Below, in pieces: positions 1 to 9,989 of a stretch of DNA of 64,000 nt (its first letter is position 1; each line of letters starts with the position of its first letter). Position numbers and translations under genes: made by a program. The notes beneath the pieces were generated by a model, which saw nothing but the letters and a program-made list of their open reading frames with translations, did not search any database and was not told where the DNA came from. This DNA comes from Sarcophilus harrisii (taxonomy: Eukaryota; Chordata; Mammalia; Dasyuromorphia; Dasyuridae): NCBI RefSeq assembly GCF_902635505.1, contig NC_045429.1:221157997-221221996 (forward strand). Direction: 5' to 3'.

Positions 1-79
1 ATTTCCTGTAGCATTTAACCAGATTTAGACGGAGCAGAGACTCAACTTTAAATCCACACAAGAACATGTTTCATAGAGA

Positions 80-298
80 AACAGTAGGGCATAATGGGTA
101 GAACACAGTTATGAAGTTAGTATGTTGTGAGTTCAAATTCTACTTCATATAGTTACTAAATATGTAGTAACTTTATTATGTAACCCTGAACAAGACACTT
201 AAATTCCCTCAGTTTCAGTTTTCCACAACTATAAGATGAAAGGGTTGGACTCAGTGCCCTTTATGATATTTTAATCTCTAAATCTAAGATCCTATGAA
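80..298 (+). mobile_element. MIR-like tRNA-derived SINE
   Basis: Order seen: a 'gtagggcataatgggtagaacac' type tRNA-like head, 'gagttcaaattctacttc' B-box region, 'cttaaattccctcagtttc' core, and a tail of the 'ggttggactcagtgccctttatgatatt ... ctaagatcctatgaag' type. This is the usual order of the long marsupial CORE/MIR-like SINEs. Diverged, no clear target duplication. Confidence 0.75.
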
Positions 299-540
299 GT
301 GATTTTTTTCTTTATAATAAAGATCGCTGGAAATAATTCTAATGATAACATGATTTGTCCTCTATTCTTCAGTTACCTTCTCAAATTCCCAATGTTGTCA
401 ACCACCAGAAATTGTTATTTTTCTAAAAAATGATTAATATTTTCTTCCTATACTAAATGCATATCATAACATAAATGTTACAAGGTAAAGATAAATTTAG
501 GTTGTTCTAAGGCAGAGATTCTTTAACAGAAGTCCATAGA

Positions 541-690
541 TACCACATGTTTATTGCATTACTTGCTGTCTAAGAGAGGGAGAAGGTAGGGAAGGAGGGA
601 GAAAAAATTGAAACGCATGATTTTGCAAGGATGAATGTTGAAAACTATTTTTGCATGTATTTTGAAAAATAAAAAGCTATTATTAACATT
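541..690 (+). mobile_element. L1 3' end, severely 5'-truncated
   Basis: A G-rich block (gagagggagaaggtagggaagg) is followed by 'gattttgcaaggatgaatgttgaaaac' and the terminal 'tttgaaaaataaaaagctattatta'. The same order closes the larger L1 copies elsewhere in the window (for example at 41.5-41.65 kb). An older subfamily than the 'ggctattaaat' type. Confidence 0.8.
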
Positions 691-754
691 AGAAATTTAA
701 AATCTTTACTTTATGAAAATAGTTTGTTTGTTTTTTTTTTCTCATGGACATGCT

Positions 755-808
755 TAAAGAGTCTCAAAGATCCCCAGGGAAACCCAGACCATACTTTGAA
801 AACCACTG
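755..808 (+). mobile_element. hAT-Charlie (MER5-like) end fragment
   Basis: 'agatccccaggg ... ccagaccatactttgaaaaccactg' resembles the 3' end of MER5-type hAT MITEs; the reverse complement of the last bases, CAGTGGTTTTCAAAG, fits the Charlie terminal repeat. Only this end is visible, so the call is tentative. The small open frame over it has no support. Confidence 0.4.
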
Positions 809-1010
809 CTAACTTGTCAGGATTTTACTGCTCAAAGCCTGGCTCTGTTATTCAGTTTGTTAACTATACTTCCCACTTTTGTGACAATAACAAATTGGAT
901 GAGCATGCTGCTCATACCTTTCTCCAAGTCAATTATTAAAAATATTAACTAGCACAAGGCCGATTCCAGATCCCTGGCACATCCCACTGTGTGGGATAAA
1001 TAAAAAACAA

Positions 1011-1212
1011 CTGACATTTATATAGTAGTACCAGGCACTTTACAAATATTTTCTTTCAGTCTTCATAACATCTGAGAGGTGGGCCTTATTATTTCCTCAT
1101 TTTACTATGGATGAAACTGTGGTTAAGTAAGTTGAACAAAATCACATAGCTACTAAGACTCCAAGAGAGATTTGAACTTAGATCAGACTAACTCCAGCAC
1201 TGATGCTCTATC
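1011..1212 (-). mobile_element. MIR
   Basis: Read on the plus strand: 'tgacatttatatagtagtaccaggcactttacaaatattttc', 'cttcataacatctgagaggtgggccttattatt', 'catagctactaagactcc', 'gagatttgaacttagatcagactaactccagcac'. That is the reverse complement of a MIR from tail to head. It separates two parts of the CR1/L3 remnant, so it is younger than that LINE. Confidence 0.8.
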
Positions 1213-1535
1213 TTAATCTAGCAGTTTTTTATCACTTGCAAAGTTTACATAGAACCATTAACAACTACTTTTTTAATATAGCTATTCAAACAGTTTTACA
1301 TCCATCTAAATGTATGTTCATCTATTCTGCATCTGTCCATGTTTTCCATGAGAATAGAATGAAAAAGTATAAACAATGTGCATTAAGTAGCTTTTTCCTG
1401 ATCTAAGAATTTTGTAAACCCTGTCAAAAAGGAAGTGAGCTTAGTCTTTCTGGTGCTTTGGGATCACCATTTGCTTTATTAGATATTTGTTAAATCATCT
1501 CTTTTTTTTTTTAGGCAAAAAATTTATCTAGTTTT

Positions 1536-1891
1536 TGTAATGGGCTGAAGCTCGAGTTGATGCACTGAGGTCCCAACCACATGAGGCTAAATAGTAATTG
1601 GACCACACTCAATAAATATATATGCTTGGAGAAAGAATGGCCCCCGCCCACCCTTTGTGCAAGTCCTGATGTATTGTATAGGAAATGATGATTTTGGGGG
1701 GTGGAGGCAGAGGGGCAGAAAGAGAGGTGGAGAAAGACTGCTGGCTGGCGTCTTGTTGCAGCTGCTCACATTGCTATCACAATCCCCCTTCACCTCCAAT
1801 CCTTCTTCACCTCCACAGAGAATAAAGATAGAAGATTTTCCCTCAACCTGAATTCCTGTCTCTGGCTGATTTTAAATACACGGTCATCACA
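1536..1891 (+). mobile_element. Solo LTR of an endogenous retrovirus (fossil)
   Basis: A 356-bp block starting TGTAATGGGC and ending CATCACA, flanked by the 6-bp direct repeat agtttt (1530-1535 and 1892-1897). It holds a TATA-like 'aataaatatata' near 1611-1622 and an AATAAA near 1821, in the order expected of U3-R-U5. The 6-bp duplication suits a betaretrovirus-like (class II) element. No internal region adjoins it, so it is a recombined solo LTR. Fairly young: ends and duplication are intact. Small open frames inside are not genes. Confidence 0.8.
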
Positions 1892-2305
1892 AGTTTTTTC
1901 TAGGATCCAGGGTTACACTTACTCACCTGTAGTTTGTAGATTCCACTAAATGACAATACTTAATTATTCTGTGATACTTCTCCATGAAGTTTTATGCATC
2001 ACTAACAGTGAATCAGGTTCAGCAATCACACAATTCTTTAAATACTCAAAGATGCATAGTTTATTTGGGCCAAGTGACTTGAATACATAATGAACAGCTG
2101 AAACAGTCTCTTATATCTCTTAATTTTTCTTGCTTATCAGTTCCCTCTTGGCTATTTCTGTTCTGTCATTTTTCATGCAAAAGTCATTTTTCTTGACAAG
2201 AAAAACAGATATAAGAGTTAAATAGCTTTACGCTTTCTCATCACTATCCCCCATCTCCATTTTTAAAAAATTTTATCCCCTTGATAGTCAATGGATTTTT
2301 TAGAT

Positions 2306-3123
2306 CAGGACTTCTTAAACTTTTTCCCTTTGTAATCCTGTTGAGGCTAGGAAGGGACCCCAAAAGTTTAGGGGTCACAGAGTATTGTCACGAGTTGTCT
2401 CAAAAGATTTGCAGGCTTGAACCCATGTCTAAGTCAAGGGACAAAGTTTATTGTAATTGTAAAGCCAATTAAAATAGTCTAAATTCCAAGAGAATTTAGC
2501 AAAGAAACAGAAGGAAGGAGACACATTTATCTAATTCTCCATGTTATTGATATGCTAATTTTATGCCCTAGGAGTAGAACCAAGGAGAGAACCAATTGAG
2601 ATTAAGAACCAATCTCAAGAATTTGGTTATCATTGACCAATAGATAGTAATGTTTGTAGGACTATGCTAAGGCCAAAAAATTTGAAATCATTGACAGATT
2701 GTCAGAACAATAGTTAGAGAGTCTCAGAATCATAATATATCTTCCCTAAAGTTTAAAGGAAGATAATATTATTATATTCCTAGGTCAGAAGACTTTTATA
2801 ATCATTGACAGAACAATAGCCTTCTTAGATCAAAGGACCTCAGGATCAGATTCTAAAGCCAGAAGATTTAGTATCACTGACAGATTGTTAGAACAGAAGC
2901 ACCCTAAGGTCAGGGGACCTTAAAATTACTGCTGTCTTCCCCAGATGTTATATTACATCAATCACTTTTCACCTGAAAAATTTTTACATGAGCCCAAAGA
3001 TATAGGTATATAAAATAGGTATACAAATCAAATATTAAATGATGGTAAATCATAATTTCACAACACCCACATTCAGTTATGAGATCCCATATAGGATTGC
3101 AAATCACAGTTTAAGAAGCTGGG
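2306..3123 (+). mobile_element. hAT MITE, split by an LTR
   Basis: Terminal inverted repeats 'caggacttcttaaac' (2306-2320) and 'agtttaagaagctggg' (3108-3123) with an exact 8-bp duplication ttttagat (2298-2305, 3124-3131), the hallmark of hAT. Element parts are 2306-2338 and 2958-3123. The body ('acctgaaaaatttttacatgagccc', 'aggtatataaaataggtatacaaatcaaatatt') recurs at 48.5 kb and 49-51 kb. No transposase, so non-autonomous. Confidence 0.85.
2339..2957 (-). mobile_element. Probable solo LTR inside the hAT MITE (fossil)
   Basis: A 619-bp insertion interrupting the hAT MITE. Read on the minus strand it starts TGTAATATAAC and ends CCTCAACA, with an AATAAA about 120 bp before the end, the layout of an LTR. 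Flanks share only a short imperfect repeat (aatc). The plus strand shows two or three degenerate copies of a roughly 80-bp motif ('cattgacagattgtcagaaca', 'cactgacagattgttagaaca'). Old; family not recognised. Confidence 0.6.
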
Positions 3124-3131
3124 TTTTAGAT

Positions 3132-3454
3132 GACTAAATCAAAACTATCAATAGCCATATGAAAAATGCTCTAAGTCACTAATAATCAGTAATACAAATT
3201 AAGTAACTCTGAGCATCTATCTCATGCTTTTCAAAGTTAACAGAAAAAGAAAATGACAAATGGAGGAGAGTCATTGGAAAACATATGCATCATTGTACTA
3301 TTAGTGGTTTGGACCAGTGATTCTGAGAAGCAATTTGATACTTTGCCCCAAAAGTAACTAAATTGTGACTGTTCTTTGACCCAGCAATACCACTATCATA
3401 TCCATAACTCAAAAGAAATTAAAGGAAAAAATAGACCCTCCCCCCCCACATAGG

Positions 3455-3512
<58 letters not shown>

Positions 3513-3563
3513 ATGTGTGTGTTGTGTGTGTGTGTGTATGTGTGTATGTATATATGTATTTGT

Positions 3564-3596
<33 letters not shown>

Positions 3597-4078
3597 TACA
3601 TACACACACAGTGGTCTTTTTATTGTGGTGAAGAACCAAGGGAATGCCCAGCAACTGAGGGAATGGCTGAAAATTATAGTATGTAAATGTAATAAACTCT
3701 CACTGTGCTATAAGAAATAATGGTTTCAGAAAAAGTAAGAAGACTTGTAAGTGAGGCAGAGTCAATTAAGTAGAACCAGAACAATCTATTACAATAACGA
3801 CAAAACTATTGTTATTGTACTTTCAATGTCAAACAACTTTGAACAAAATGACCAACGATGATTCCAAAAGATCCATGACAAATCATGTTACTTCCTAACA
3901 AAGACATAAATTCAGAGTGCAGATGAGACATTTACTTTTTGAACAAGGACAATACAAGAATACCTTTCAATTAACAATGCATATTTGTTACAAGGATATG
4001 CTTTTTTTTTCTTTTTCCATAAAGAAGAGTGAGATGAAAATGGAGAAGGCCAATTTTTGTTACTAGAAAAAACATTCT
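3132..4078 (+). mobile_element. Old L1 ORF2/3' remnant
   Basis: Carries decayed L1 ORF2 landmarks in order: 'catatgaaaaatgctctaagtcactaataatcag', 'tctgagaagcaatttg', 'gacccagcaataccactatcatatcc', then past a microsatellite 'agcaactgagggaatggctga' and 'agtagaaccagaacaat'. Too decayed to code. A young L1 is inserted at its 3' side. Confidence 0.75.
3457..3610. repeat. Compound (TA)n(TG)n...(CA)n microsatellite
   Basis: About 38 bp of TA, then about 45 bp of TG with few interruptions, a short TATG spacer, then about 45 bp of CA. Nearly every step alternates purine and pyrimidine, and the TG and CA arms are reverse complements. Lies inside the old L1. Cys-Val and Tyr-Ile repeat frames over it are artefacts. 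Confidence 0.97.
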
Positions 4079-4086
4079 AAAATTCC

Positions 4087-4915
4087 CTATTGTTACATCC
4101 AGCCATTCTGGAGAGCAATTTGGAACTATGCTCAATAAGCTATCAAACTGCATACCCTTTGACCCAGCAGTGTTACTACTGGGCTTATATCCCAAAGAGA
4201 TCTTAAAGAAGGAAAAGGGACCTGTATGTGCACGAATGTTTGTGGCAGCCCTCTTTGTCGTGGCCAGAAACTGGAAACTGAGTGGATGTCCATCAGTTGA
4301 AGAATGGCTGAATAAATTGTGGTATATGAATATTATGGAATATTATTGTTCTGTAAGAAATGTCCAGCAGGATGATTTCAGAAAGGCCTGGAGAGACTTA
4401 TATGAACTGATGCTGAGTGAAATGAGCAGGACCAGGGGATCATTATTTACTTCAACAACGATAGTATATGATGATCAATTCTGATGGACCTGGCCCTCTT
4501 CAACAATGACATGAACCAAATCAGTTCCAATAGAGCAGTAATGAACTGAACCAGCTACAACCAGGGAAAGAACTCTGGGAGATGACTATGAACCACTACG
4601 CAGAATTCCCAATCCCTCTATTTTTGTCCGCCTGCATTTTTGATTTCCTTCACAGGCTAACTGTACACTATTTGAAAGTGCAACTCTTTTTATACAGCAA
4701 AATAACTGCTTGGACATATATACATATATTGTATTTAACTTATACTTTAACATATTTAACATGTATTAGTCAACCTGCCATCTGAGGGAGGTGGTGGAAG
4801 GAAGGAGGGAAAAAGTTGGAACAAAAGGATTTGCAACTGTCAATACTGAAAAATTACCCATGCGTATATCTTGTAAATAAAAAGCTATAATAATAATAAA
4901 AAAAGAAGAAGAAAG
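4087..4915 (+). mobile_element. L1 3' end with ORF2 C-terminus
   Basis: 5'-truncated insertion flanked by aaaattcc (4079-4086, 4916-4923). Residues encoded at 4128-4484 run LLGLYPKEILKKEKGPVCARMF, then ARNWKLSGCP, EEWLNKLWYM and EYYCSVRN, equivalent to human L1 ORF2 LLGIYPKD...TCTRMFIAALF...IKKMWHIYTMEYYAAI. Then a 3' UTR ending 'tgtaaataaaaagctataataataataaa'. Reaches the ORF2 end but lacks the start, endonuclease and RT. Confidence 0.93.
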
Positions 4916-4923
4916 AAAATTCC

Positions 4924-5424
4924 TTTTTGCTTTCCTTAATTCTTCTCATGAATCTTGGGTTATTTTGAGTTTTAGGACTTCTAACTATTCTTACAGTAAA
5001 ATGCCACAATTATACATTCATCCTCTATTGATTCCATCTTTTCAATACATTTTTTGAAATCTAATTAGGCTGGTGTTTTATGTGTTTCCATACTAGTCTC
5101 TTTTGACTTCTTCCATTTCCCTTCATCATCAGAATTATTAGTTTTTGTGCCTTCTGAATTTGATTCTTGAAAGCTTGCATGTAAAATGCTTTGCAAACCT
5201 TATAACATTGTGTAAATATTAGTTACTATTATTGTTTGTAGGGATGTCACTGTTACTCTCATATTTCTGGGCTCATTTCTCAGTCCAAAGCTATCCTACT
5301 TGGCTTTTATAACACTGGCAAACACTTTTGGTAAGCTACCTGTCTGTGTTTTATGTTTCACTTGACACTGATAACCAGAATGTCAACTAAACAAAATTAT
5401 CTATACCATCTTTGAAGAAATCCT
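4924..5424. other. No gene seen; one MIR/L2-like fragment
   Basis: No frame or RNA I can support. At 5160-5235 'gtaaaatgctttgcaaaccttataacattgtgtaaatattagttactattatt' resembles the 3' end of MIR/L2-age repeats on the plus strand. The rest looks like unique AT-rich DNA. Confidence 0.55.
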
Positions 5425-6575
5425 GTTAATCTTCCTGAATTCAAATCTAACTTCAGACATTTAATAGCTATGTGACCCTGGGCAAGTCACTTAACCCTGT
5501 TGACTTCAGTTCCTCCTCTGTAAGATGACCTGCCACTACACACCTGTCAGATTGGCTAGAATGACAGGGAAAGATAATGCGGAATGTTGGAAGGGATGTG
5601 GGAAAACAGGGACACTAATACATTGTTGGTGGAACTGTGAATATATCCAACCATTCTGAAGAGCAATTTGGAACTATGCTCAAAAAGTTATCAAACTGTG
5701 TATACCCTTTGATCCAGCAGTGTTACTACTGGGCTTATATCCCAAAGAGATACTAAAGAAGGGAAAGGGACCAGTATGTGCACGAATGTTTGTGGCAGCC
5801 CTTTTTGTAGTGGCTAGAAACTGGAAACTGAGTGGATGCCCATCAGTTAGAGAATGGCTGAATAAATTGTGGTATATGATAAAGGAATATTTTGTTCTTG
5901 AGAAATGACCAACAGGATGATTTCAGAAAGGCCTGGAGAGACTCACACGAACTGATGCTGAGTGAAATGAGCAGGACCAGGAGATCATTATATACTTCAA
6001 CAACAATACTATATGATGACCAGTTCTGATGGACCTGGCCATCCCTCACAATGAATAACCAAATCATCTCCAAAATGGAGCAGTGATAACTGAACCAGCT
6101 ATGCCCAGCGAAAGAACTCTGGGAAAACTAAAACCATTGCATTGAATTCCCAACCCTATATTTTGCCCACCTGCATTTTTTGATTTCCTTCCAAAGCTAA
6201 TTGTACAATATTTCAATCGTTCTTTTGTACAGCAAAATAACTGTTTGGTCATGTATACTTATTGGATCTAATTTATATTTTAATATATTTACATCTACGG
6301 TCATCCTGCCACTGGGGAGGGGTAGAGGCTAAGAGGTGAAAAATTGGAACAAGAGGTTTGGCAATTGTTAATGCTGTAAAGTTACCCATACATATAACCT
6401 GTAAATAAAAGGCTATTAAATTAAAAAAAATAAAATAAAAATTAAATAAATAAATAAATAGAATGACCTGAAGAAGGAAATGGCAAACTACTCTAGTAAT
6501 TGTGCCAAGAAAACCTCAAATAGGGACACAAAGAGTTAAACATGACTGAAAAATAATTAAGCAATAATAAACAAC
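5425..6575 (+). mobile_element. SINE split by an L1
   Basis: Parts 5425-5532 ('gaattcaaatctaacttcagaca', 'agctatgtgaccctgggcaagtcacttaaccc') and 6463-6575 ('gaagaaggaaatggcaaactactc', 'gtgccaagaaaacctc', 'cacaaagagttaaacatgactgaa') together read as one long marsupial tRNA-headed SINE without its extreme 5' end. The gap is exactly the L1 at 5533-6462. Confidence 0.88.
5533..6462 (+). mobile_element. Young L1 3' end inserted in a SINE
   Basis: 930 bp flanked by atgacctg (5525-5532, 6463-6470). Starts inside ORF2 ('ccactacacacctgtcagattggc'), passes the Cys-rich segment and LLGLYPKEILKKGKGPVCARMF, and ends 'cctgtaaataaaaggctattaaat' plus an A-rich tail of about 40 bp. ORF2 is broken near the 'gaatattttgttcttgagaaat' point. 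No 3' transduction. Confidence 0.94.
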
Positions 6576-6579
6576 AAAT

Positions 6580-6672
6580 ATGTTCACATTGTTTTTATCT
6601 TTCTCCCTTTAGTGTCTAGAAAAATTCTTGATACAGAGTGAACTCTTAATAAATGCTTATCAGTTGATTTAT
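6580..6672 (+). mobile_element. MIR/L2-age 3' fragment
   Basis: 'tcttgatacagagtgaactcttaataaatgcttatcagttgattt' is a diverged form of the common 'gcacatagtaggcacttaataaatgcttgttgatt' repeat end. Confidence 0.5.
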
Positions 6673-7165
6673 TGATGATAGAATCAAATGTTTTTGAAAC
6701 AATCAACATATAATAAATACCTTGATAAGCATGCACATAATTGATTAGTGAAACTATTGAATTCTCTGAAAGAGTTGCATTATTCAAATTCTCACTTCAT
6801 ATTTTAATTGAGCCAGAACCAGTTACAATATTTTACATAATTATAACTGTGTATGTGTGAATGTACTTCCAGAAGTGCATGTGAGTACTTCCAGAAGCTT
6901 CAATGTTCACACTAATCTAGACCTGACAATATAATACCAAGAAGAATAGTAATAGGTTCAAGATGATTGAAGATATTTTGCTAACTTTCTAAGCCAGACG
7001 TGCTCACGTGCCAAATAGGCTTAAATTTGATTCTAGAGATAATAGTGGATCACTAAAATGTATTAATAAGGGGAGTAACATGGTCAGTGGGAAGTAATTT
7101 CAAAGAGGAGGCTCTTGCATTGAGAAGATGGCCTTGTAGTTGAGACTAAGGAAATTAGAAGCCAG
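6673..7165. other. No gene or repeat recognised
   Basis: AT-rich, no frame above 70 codons with support. A local near-duplication 'acttccagaagtgcatgtgagtacttccagaagcttc' lies at 6865-6903. Confidence 0.5.
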
Positions 7166-7375
7166 AGCAGTTAGATAGCACAGTAGATAGAGTGCCTAGA
7201 CTAGAATAAATTGTTAATTATTTCCTTTTTATTCTGTATGTAGCTTATTTTGCATATATTCATTTTCATGTTTTTCCCCACTGATTTTTAAATTTTCTGA
7301 AATCAAGTACTGTTTTTTCCTTTTTTTTATTTTGTATCACCAGTGCTGAGCACTGACATAAAAGTGACAGAAATA
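7166..7375 (+). mobile_element. SINE head plus L2/MIR-type tail fragment
   Basis: 7170-7204 is a tRNA-like SINE head ('gcagttagatagcacagtagatagagtgcctaga') that stops abruptly. 7205-7375 holds a diverged 'gaaatcaagtactgttttttcc ... tgtatcaccagtgctgagcac' block, comparable with 'gagggcagggactgtcttttgcc ... cccagtgctgagcac' at 43.7 kb. Confidence 0.45.
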
Positions 7376-7869
7376 ATTATTTCTTTCATACATTAACAAC
7401 TAATTATTGAATTAGAAACAAAGATTTTTTTCCCTTTTTTAACTTTGTCATTTAGAAATCAACTAGTATGGAAAATCTTATGCAAAGACTTTTTCAAACA
7501 GGAAAGCTAAGATCTAATCAAAGAATGCAAAGAAAGTCTAAGTTTAGGCTAATAGCTAAATTTCTATTCATTGTATTTACTCAGACAGGCCTAAAAAAAT
7601 GTGGATTCTCCCTTTTCTCAGATGGATGATATGGAAAATGATGTGTCTTTGACCAAGATCTGGGTGTTCAAGATTCTCATTAGAATAAACCCATCTCTCA
7701 TTTTAATATTCATTCTCTCTCTTTTTTTTTTTTGTCTTTTGTATTTGATTTATTTATTTAATATTTTTCCCCAGTTACATTTAAAATGAATTTTTTTATA
7801 TTTGTTTTTTTTAAATTTTTGAGTTCTAGATTCTTTCCCTCACCTCCACCCACAATCAAGAAACCATAT

Positions 7870-8004
7870 ATAATGGCAGCAAGGTGGCACAATGGAAGAA
7901 CACTAGCCCTGAAGTCAGAAGGACCTCAAATATAGGTTCAGACACTTAACACTTCCTAGCTGTGTAACCCTGAGCAAATCACTTAACCCTAATTGCCTAA
8001 AAAA
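7870..8004 (+). mobile_element. Short tRNA-headed SINE
   Basis: 'ggcagcaaggtggcacaatgg', 'ccctgaagtcagaaggacctc', 'cacttaacacttcctagctgtgtaaccctgagcaaatc' and an A tail, flanked by the exact repeat aagaaaccatat (7858-7869, 8005-8016). Same family as 61951-62102. Inserted in the 3' part of the HAL1-like element. Confidence 0.93.
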
Positions 8005-8729
8005 AAGAAACCATATGTGAAGTTATGCACAACATTTCCATAAAAATCATGTTGTGGGGAAAAAATAATCTTCCTCTCTAATGAAAATAAAATCCTCAAA
8101 AAAAATAGTTTTTAAAAAGAGAAATAGAGAGAGAGAGAATGCTTCGATCTGTACGCAGACAGAATTCCCTGGGGATGGATATAATATTTTATCATAAATC
8201 CTTCAGAATAGTCATGGATCATTGTACATCCCAAAATATTGCCATTACTTTGTATACAGTACATTTCACTTTGCTTGAGTTCATGAAGGACTTTCCAGGT
8301 TTTTTTTTTTTTCCTGAGAGCATTCTGTTCATCATTTCTCACAGAACAATAATATTCCATCATAAACATACCACACTTTATTAAGCTTTTCCCCAATTGA
8401 TGGGCATCCCCTCAATTTCCTTTTTTTTTTTTTTTTTTTTGTTCTGGGAAGAAGGTTGCAATGAATGTTTTTTGTACATGTAGGTCATTTTCCTTTTTTA
8501 TAATCTCTTTTGGTATTCATGCCTAGTAATGTATTGTTAGGTCAAAGGATATGCATGAATTTATAGCATTCGGACACAGATATCTTTTGATCATTTATCA
8601 TTTGGGGCATGGCTCTTATTTTTTATAAATTTGACTCACTTCCCTCTGTGTTTGAGAAATGATCAACAAAATTTGCTTCAAAATTCTTTTTACAATTACT
8701 ATTGCTAACTGTATCCCCACCCCCATTTA

Positions 8730-8731
<2 letters not shown>

Positions 8732-8792
<61 letters not shown>
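8732..8792. repeat. (CT)n microsatellite
   Basis: About 60 bp of uninterrupted CT inside the HAL1-like element, which is (GA)n on that element's sense strand. Likely grown from the GA-rich segment that normally follows ORF1. Confidence 0.97.
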
Positions 8793-8793
<1 letters not shown>

Positions 8794-9222
8794 ATCCTGT
8801 CCCTCCTCAAAAGTGTTTTGCTACTGACTATTCCCCCCCCATATTTCTTCTCTTTTATCACCCTCTCTCCCCTCCTATATCCCACGGCTTTCCTACTTTC
8901 CTTCAGGGTAAGATAGATTTCTATACCCATATTGAATATGCATGCTATTTCCTCTTTGAGATAATTCTGTTGAAAGTAAGGTTCACTCTCTCACCCTTTC
9001 CTTCCTCTCTTCCCCTCCATTGTAAAAGCTTTTCTTACCTCTCTTTTTGTGGCAGATAATTTACACCATTCCACTTCTCCCTTTCTCTTTCTCCCAGTAC
9101 ATTCTTCTCTCACCTTTTAATTTCATCATTTTTAAAAAAGATATTATCTCTTTATATTCAATTCATATCTGTTTCCTCTGTCTATATATACACTTTCTAA
9201 CTCATAAAAATAATAAAGTTCT

Positions 9223-9787
9223 TTTTTTATATATAGCCTTTTATTTACAGGATATATGCATGGGTAACTTTACAGCATTAACAATTGCCAAACCTCTTGT
9301 TCCAATTTTTCACCTCTTACCCCCACCCCTCCCCAGATGGCAGGATGACCAGTAGATGTTAAGTACATTAAAATATAAATTAGATACACAATAAGTATAC
9401 ATGACCAAAACATTATTTTGCTGTACAAAAAGAATCAGACTCTGAAATATTGTACAATTAGCTTGTGAAGGAAATCAAAAATGCAGGTGGGCATAAATAT
9501 AGGGATTGGGAATTCAATGTAATGGTTTTAGTCATCTCCCAGAGTTCTTTCTCTGGGCATAGCTGGTTCAGTTCATTACTGCTCCATTGGAAATGATTTG
9601 GTTGATCTCGTTGCTGAGGATGGCCAGGTCCATCAGAACTGGTCATCATATAGTATTGTTGTTGAAGTATATAATGATCTCCTGGTCCTGCTCATTTCAC
9701 TCAGCATCAATTCGTGTAAGTCTCTCCAGGCCTTTCTGAAATCATCCTGTTGGTCATTTCTTACAGAACAGTAATATTCCATAATAG
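9223..9787 (-). mobile_element. L1 3' end inserted in the HAL1-like element
   Basis: Plus strand starts with the T-run and 'agccttttatttacagg' (complement of the L1 tail) and ends in ORF2 at 'ttacagaacagtaatattccataatag'. Flanked by aataataaagttct (9209-9222) and aataataaaattct (9788-9801), 13 of 14 identical. 565 bp; no complete ORF. Confidence 0.92.
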
Positions 9788-9989
9788 AATAATAAAATTC
9801 TAATGAGTAACAAGTATTATCCTCCTATATAGGAATATAAACAGAAAAACCTTATTAAATTCTTTATGGTATCACTTTCCTGATTACTTCTTTAGGCTTC
9901 TCCAGAGTCCTGTATCTGAAAAATAAATTTTCTATTCAGCCCTGGTTTTTTCATTACAAATGTATTGAAAACCCTCCATTTCATCAAAT

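Larger units (their letters stand above)
930..2290 (-). mobile_element. CR1/L3-type LINE remnant, in three pieces
   Basis: Minus-strand ORF2 (reverse transcriptase) remnant matching remembered CR1/L3 sequence in order: 930-1010 ('ccagatccctggcacatcccactg'), 1213-1535 ('ccctgtcaaaaaggaagtgagcttagtc', 'gatcaccatttgc') and 1892-2290 ('cacttactcacctgtagtttgtagattcc', 'gggccaagtgacttgaat'). The first gap holds a MIR, the second a solo LTR; joining the flanks restores the CR1 order. Very diverged. A comparable copy lies at 63.1-64 kb. Confidence 0.7.

Noticed and set aside
1587-1949. Overlapping short frames and a TATA plus AATAAA that look like a small gene
   Set aside because: They lie within a solo LTR with TG...CA ends and a 6-bp duplication.
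3396-3720. Several Cys-Val and Tyr-Ile repeat frames
   Set aside because: Translations of the TA/TG/CA microsatellite.
8659-8930. Ser/Leu and Arg/Glu repeat frames
   Set aside because: They cross the (CT)n tract of the HAL1-like element.
9458-9649. Minus-strand frame with a plausible start
   Set aside because: Part of an L1 3' end; reads ORF2 C-terminus and UTR.
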